DNA of 10,911 bases, from NCBI GenBank assembly GCA_038256525.1, contig JBBSKF010000125.1, forward strand, positions 1-10,911. Direction: 5' to 3'. The notes beneath the pieces were generated by a model. The model was not told where the DNA came from. It was given only the letters and a program-made list of their open reading frames with translations, and did not search any database. Origin of the DNA: SCTD01 sp038256525. Its GTDB lineage: Bacteria; Actinomycetota; Actinomycetes; Mycobacteriales; SCTD01. The position numbers and the translations under genes are program-made. Shown piece by piece: positions 4,971 through 10,911 of the stretch; the stretch's first letter is position 1; every line of letters starts with the position of its first letter.

Positions 4971-7085
4971 TCAGCCGGTGGCCCGCACGACGAGCACGGC
5001 GAGGTCGTCACGGGAGGCGGCGTCGCCGAAGTCCCGCACACCCTGCTCGAGGTGGCCGGCGAAGTCCTCAGCCGAAAAACCCGCCGCAGCAGCGCAACTG
5101 GCAAGCAGGCTCTCCTCACCGAACATCCGGTCGCCGCTGCGGCGCTCGGTGACGCCGTCGGTGTAGAAGACCAGGGTGTCCCCCGGCCGCAGGAGCAGCT
5201 CGTGGACCGGGGTGTCCACCTCGTCCAGCACACCGAGCAGGCTGCCGCAGGTGCCGACCAGGGCGGCCCGGCCGTCCGCGGTGACGAGAACCGGCAACGG
5301 GTGCCCGGCGCAGAACAACCGAACCCGCACTCCGCCGGCAGCCGGCATCAGCGTGGCCAGGCTCGCCGTGCAGAAGCGGCCCCGCTCACCGAGCTCGAGG
5401 ATCGCAGAGTTCAGCCGCTGCAGGATCGCCTGCGGGGGCCGGCCCTCCCGACCGAGCAGCCGCAGCACGTTGCGCGCAAGACCGGTGATCGCCGCAGCCT
5501 CCGCCCCCTTGCCGCAGACGTCGCCGATGGCGACCGCCCACTGCGGGTGGTCCGCCCCCGCGACGTCTGCCCCCGCCACGTCCGTCCCCGCGAGGTCTGG
5601 CAGCGCGAACACGTCGTAGAAGTCACCGCCGACCTCGTTGCCCTCACCGGCCGCGGCATACCGGGCACCGAACTCCACCCCTGGCACGGTCGGCAGGGCA
5701 GGCGGCAGCAGCGAGGCCTGCAACGCCTTCGCGACCGAGGCCCGCTCCTCGTAGAGCCGGGCGTTGTCGACGGCGAGCGCGGCCCGTCGTGCGAGGTCGA
5801 GCAGCAACCCGCTGTCGTCGCGGGCATAGCCGGTGCCGGTACGCCGGCCGACCAGCAGAACGCCCAGCAGGCGGCGGCGCGCCACGAGCGGCACCGCCAG
5901 CACCTCACCGACGTCTGCGGCCAGCTCGCGCGGAACGTCGGAGGCAGCCAGGAGCGACGGTTGCTCACCGAGCTCGCGCACCAGCTGCTCGGCGAGCAGC
6001 TGCGCCCCGGGACCCTCCAGACCCGCCCGGAGGTGGACGAGCCCCTCCTCGTCCTGGTGCGCCACGGCGGCCAGGTGCACGCCTTGCTCCTCGGCGGTGT
6101 AGACGCCGGCCCACGTCGCGAAGCGTGGCACCACCAGCTGCGCGGCCAAGGTGACCGCGAGGGTCACGTCGAGCGTTCCGGCGAACATCTCGCTCGCCTC
6201 CGCGAGCAGCGCAAGGGAACCGCGGTCACGCAGCTGAGCGACGTGGGCCCGGTCGTCCCGCAGCACGACGCCCATCCGGTCCCCGACGAGCCGGGCGAGG
6301 GCCACCCCGTTGTCGTCGAGGACGTCGGCGTCGGCGACGACGAGCGCCCCGAACACGCCGGTACGCCGGCGCAGGGGCAGCACGAGCAGACCGCCACCGC
6401 CGGACAGCACCTGGTCGACACCCTCGCGCGCCAGCCGGCGCACGGCATCGACGTGGGGCGGCTCCGCCCCGAGGTCGTGCGCAGCCAGCACGGCCCACCG
6501 GTTGGCGTCGTCGACACCCTCGGCGTAGAGCCAGCCGTCGGCGAGGTCCATGGCACCGCAGAGGCGGTGAAGCAGCTCGCCGAGCAGGTGGGCCGGGCTG
6601 AGCCGCTCCTCGAGGTCGGCCGGTAGACCCAGCAGCCAGGACACCACCGGCGCGCTCGGTGCCTTCCCAGGTGTGGACGCCCGCAAGGACCGCGGCCGGG
6701 AGGCGACCCGGTCGCTCACCCCGAGGGTGAACCACACCGACTTTCCGCCGGCGAAGTGCCGCGTCCCCCACTCCTGCGCGAGCGCGTCGAGCAGGAAGAT
6801 GCCGCGCCCGCCCTCGCGGTCGGCGCCGGGCGCACTCGTCACGTGAGGCAGGGCGCCGGCGCCACGGTCGACCACCTCGATGCGGGCCCGACCGACCCCG
6901 ATGTCCACGTGCAGCTCCACGTCGGTGCCGGCGTGCACGACCGCGTTGGTGACCAGCTCGGTGACCAGCAGCAGGGCGTCGTCGAGCAGCACCTCCAGAC
7001 CACCGCCCAGCAGCGCGTCCTGCACCACGCGACGGGCCGTCCCCGGGGAGCGGTCCTGCGCCGGCAAGGTGGTGATCGCGGTCAT
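4971..7085 (-). CDS. HATPase-GAF-GAF-PP2C multidomain regulator (RsbW-like plus SpoIIE-like), OsaC-like
   Basis: This 704-residue soluble protein combines opposing activities. Residues 1-125 form an RsbW-like anti-sigma/HATPase domain: N-box TELVTNAVVH (E43, N47), G1 box VVDRGAG (D73), G2 box GGRGIFLLDAL (92-102). Two GAF-like regions follow at about 160-275 and 285-440. The PP2C/SpoIIE phosphatase domain occupies 450-703, with metal residues in EVGGDFYDVF (D488), GDVCGKG (D522), YTDGVTERR (D643) and RDDLAVLVV (D693/D694), and FCAGHPLPVL at 591-600. In relatives such as S. coelicolor OsaC, the HATPase part phosphorylates or binds sigma-B-pathway partners and the phosphatase reverses it. The ATG at 7085 overlaps the response-regulator stop by four bases (ATGA), with no strong ribosome site, indicating translational coupling. 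Domain calls are strong; the OsaC comparison is from remembered architecture, not alignment. Confidence 0.92.
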   Translation of the reverse strand: MTAITTLPAQDRSPGTARRVVQDALLGGGLEVLLDDALLLVTELVTNAVVHAGTDVELHVDIGVGRARIEVVDRGAGALPHVTSAPGADREGGRGIFLLDALAQEWGTRHFAGGKSVWFTLGVSDRVASRPRSLRASTPGKAPSAPVVSWLLGLPADLEERLSPAHLLGELLHRLCGAMDLADGWLYAEGVDDANRWAVLAAHDLGAEPPHVDAVRRLAREGVDQVLSGGGGLLVLPLRRRTGVFGALVVADADVLDDNGVALARLVGDRMGVVLRDDRAHVAQLRDRGSLALLAEASEMFAGTLDVTLAVTLAAQLVVPRFATWAGVYTAEEQGVHLAAVAHQDEEGLVHLRAGLEGPGAQLLAEQLVRELGEQPSLLAASDVPRELAADVGEVLAVPLVARRRLLGVLLVGRRTGTGYARDDSGLLLDLARRAALAVDNARLYEERASVAKALQASLLPPALPTVPGVEFGARYAAAGEGNEVGGDFYDVFALPDLAGTDVAGADVAGADHPQWAVAIGDVCGKGAEAAAITGLARNVLRLLGREGRPPQAILQRLNSAILELGERGRFCTASLATLMPAAGGVRVRLFCAGHPLPVLVTADGRAALVGTCGSLLGVLDEVDTPVHELLLRPGDTLVFYTDGVTERRSGDRMFGEESLLASCAAAAGFSAEDFAGHLEQGVRDFGDAASRDDLAVLVVRATG
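5550..5594 (-). repeat. Three tandem 15-bp units inside the PP2C domain
   Basis: Plus-strand units at 5550-5564, 5565-5579 and 5580-5594 all follow GTCyGyCCCCGCsAs with few differences. On the coding strand they give the five-residue repeats LAGTD-VAGAD-VAGAD (residues 498-512). The repeat sits in the loop between the GGDFYDVF and GDVCGKG metal motifs and keeps the frame, as expected of a small in-frame minisatellite. Confidence 0.65.
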
Positions 7086-7701
7086 GCCGACGCCGTCTGC
7101 TGGGTCGACGGTGCGGCCCCCTGCAGAGCTCGGCGCAGGGCCTGCGCCGCCACCGCCGCCTCCTCCAGCAGGGCAGCACCCTCCGGTCCGCCCTGCGCGG
7201 CGCGCGCCTGTTCCAGTGCAGCGCAGGACTGCCGGCTGAGCTCGTCCAGCTCGGCCATGTCGTAGCGGGCCAGCTGCCGCCGCAGCTCCTCGGCCTGGGC
7301 GGCGAGCTCACTGCGCCTTTCGTACAGCTCGATGAACACGCCGACCTTCGCCTTGAGCACCCAGGGGTCGAAGGGCTTGGACAGGTAGTCGACGGCGCCC
7401 GCTGCGTAGCCGCGGAACGCCTGATGTGCCTCGCCGTCGATGGCGGTCAGGAACAGGATCGGGATGTCGCGGGTGCGCTCGCGCTTCTTGATGTGGCCCG
7501 CCGTCTCGAAGCCGTCCATGCCCGGCATCTGCACGTCCAGCAGGATGACCGCGACGTCCTCGGTGAGCAACCGCTTGAGCGCCTCCTCGCCGGAGGCCGC
7601 CTTGATCAGCTCGTGGCCGAGCCCCTGCAGGATCGCCTCGAGCGCGAGCAGGTTCTCCGGACGGTCGTCCACCATCAGGATCCGCGCGGACCGCCGCTCA
7701 C

Positions 7702-7705
<4 letters not shown>
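7082..7705 (-). CDS. Response regulator with receiver domain and helical tail, no DNA-binding domain (OsaB-like)
   Basis: This 207-residue protein has a CheY-type receiver at about 6-122: acidic pair D13/D14 (MVDDRPEN), phospho-acceptor D57 in LLDVQMPGMDG, T87 in FLTAID and K110 in LSKPFDP. The receiver is therefore expected to be phosphorylatable. Residues 125-207 are charged then Ala/Gln-rich and look helical or coiled-coil (ELYERRSELAAQAEELRRQL), with no helix-turn-helix or enzyme domain. This matches the layout I recall for S. coelicolor OsaB. Output is probably protein-protein contact, perhaps with the HATPase-PP2C protein encoded next. The GTG start at 7705 overlaps the kinase stop as GTGA and has a good AGGAG site six bases upstream. 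Confidence 0.92.

Positions 7706-10911
<3,206 letters not shown>

Noticed and set aside
4922..5152. Small plus-strand frame beginning MSQGKWGGGG
   Set aside because: Its start is the right arm of the inverted repeat plus the G-rich tract; the rest is antisense to the phosphatase gene.
4917..6626. 569-codon plus-strand open frame opposite the HATPase-GAF-PP2C gene
   Set aside because: Composition typical of antisense frames in high-GC DNA; the opposite strand carries clear catalytic motifs.

Overview
The window looks like chromosome of a high-GC actinobacterium (Actinomycetota). Blocks I hand-counted are about 70-73% G+C. Coding is almost continuous, GTG starts are common and stop/start overlaps are frequent. 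The gene content (GAF-SpoIIE/PP2C phosphatases, a Hanks-type kinase, a multi-HAMP hybrid histidine kinase) is typical of that phylum. I cannot name a genus.

Layout, left to right. (1) 1-829, minus: an SMR-family efflux gene followed by an overlapping TetR-family regulator that is cut by the left edge. A near-perfect 20-bp palindrome at 810-829 lies 19 bp before the SMR start and is the probable operator. (2) 830-3079, minus: a compact three-gene operon of GAF-PP2C (SpoIIE-type) phosphatase, a roughly six-segment membrane protein of unknown function and a macro-domain ADP-ribose hydrolase-like protein. (3) 3251-4858, plus: a Ser/Thr protein kinase with a four-helix membrane tail, divergent from the phosphatase operon across 171 bp. 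(4) 4859-4970: the gap between convergent genes, with a perfect 15-bp inverted repeat (probable terminator) and a G-rich tract. (5) 4971-10911, minus: a three-gene signalling operon with 4-base overlaps, made of a hybrid histidine kinase with HAMP repeats, an output-less response regulator with a helical tail, and a large HATPase-GAF-GAF-PP2C protein. Content and order resemble the osaA/osaB/osaC osmotic-stress genes of Streptomyces coelicolor, where OsaC acts on SigB. I infer that the window's products form a phosphorelay feeding a partner-switching (anti-sigma/anti-anti-sigma) output.

The main anomaly is at the right end. The histidine kinase frame continues without a stop into about 132 codons of the N-terminal nuclease domain of a type I restriction enzyme R subunit (HsdR), with the D...ExK and QxxxY residues intact. 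The join is abrupt, near 10515, at the first base of a HAMP repeat, and G+C falls to about 58% beyond it. The HsdR helicase region and the usual N-terminus of the kinase are both missing. This is either a real in-frame nuclease::HAMP-kinase fusion made by recombination, or a chimeric assembly join. Sequence alone cannot decide.
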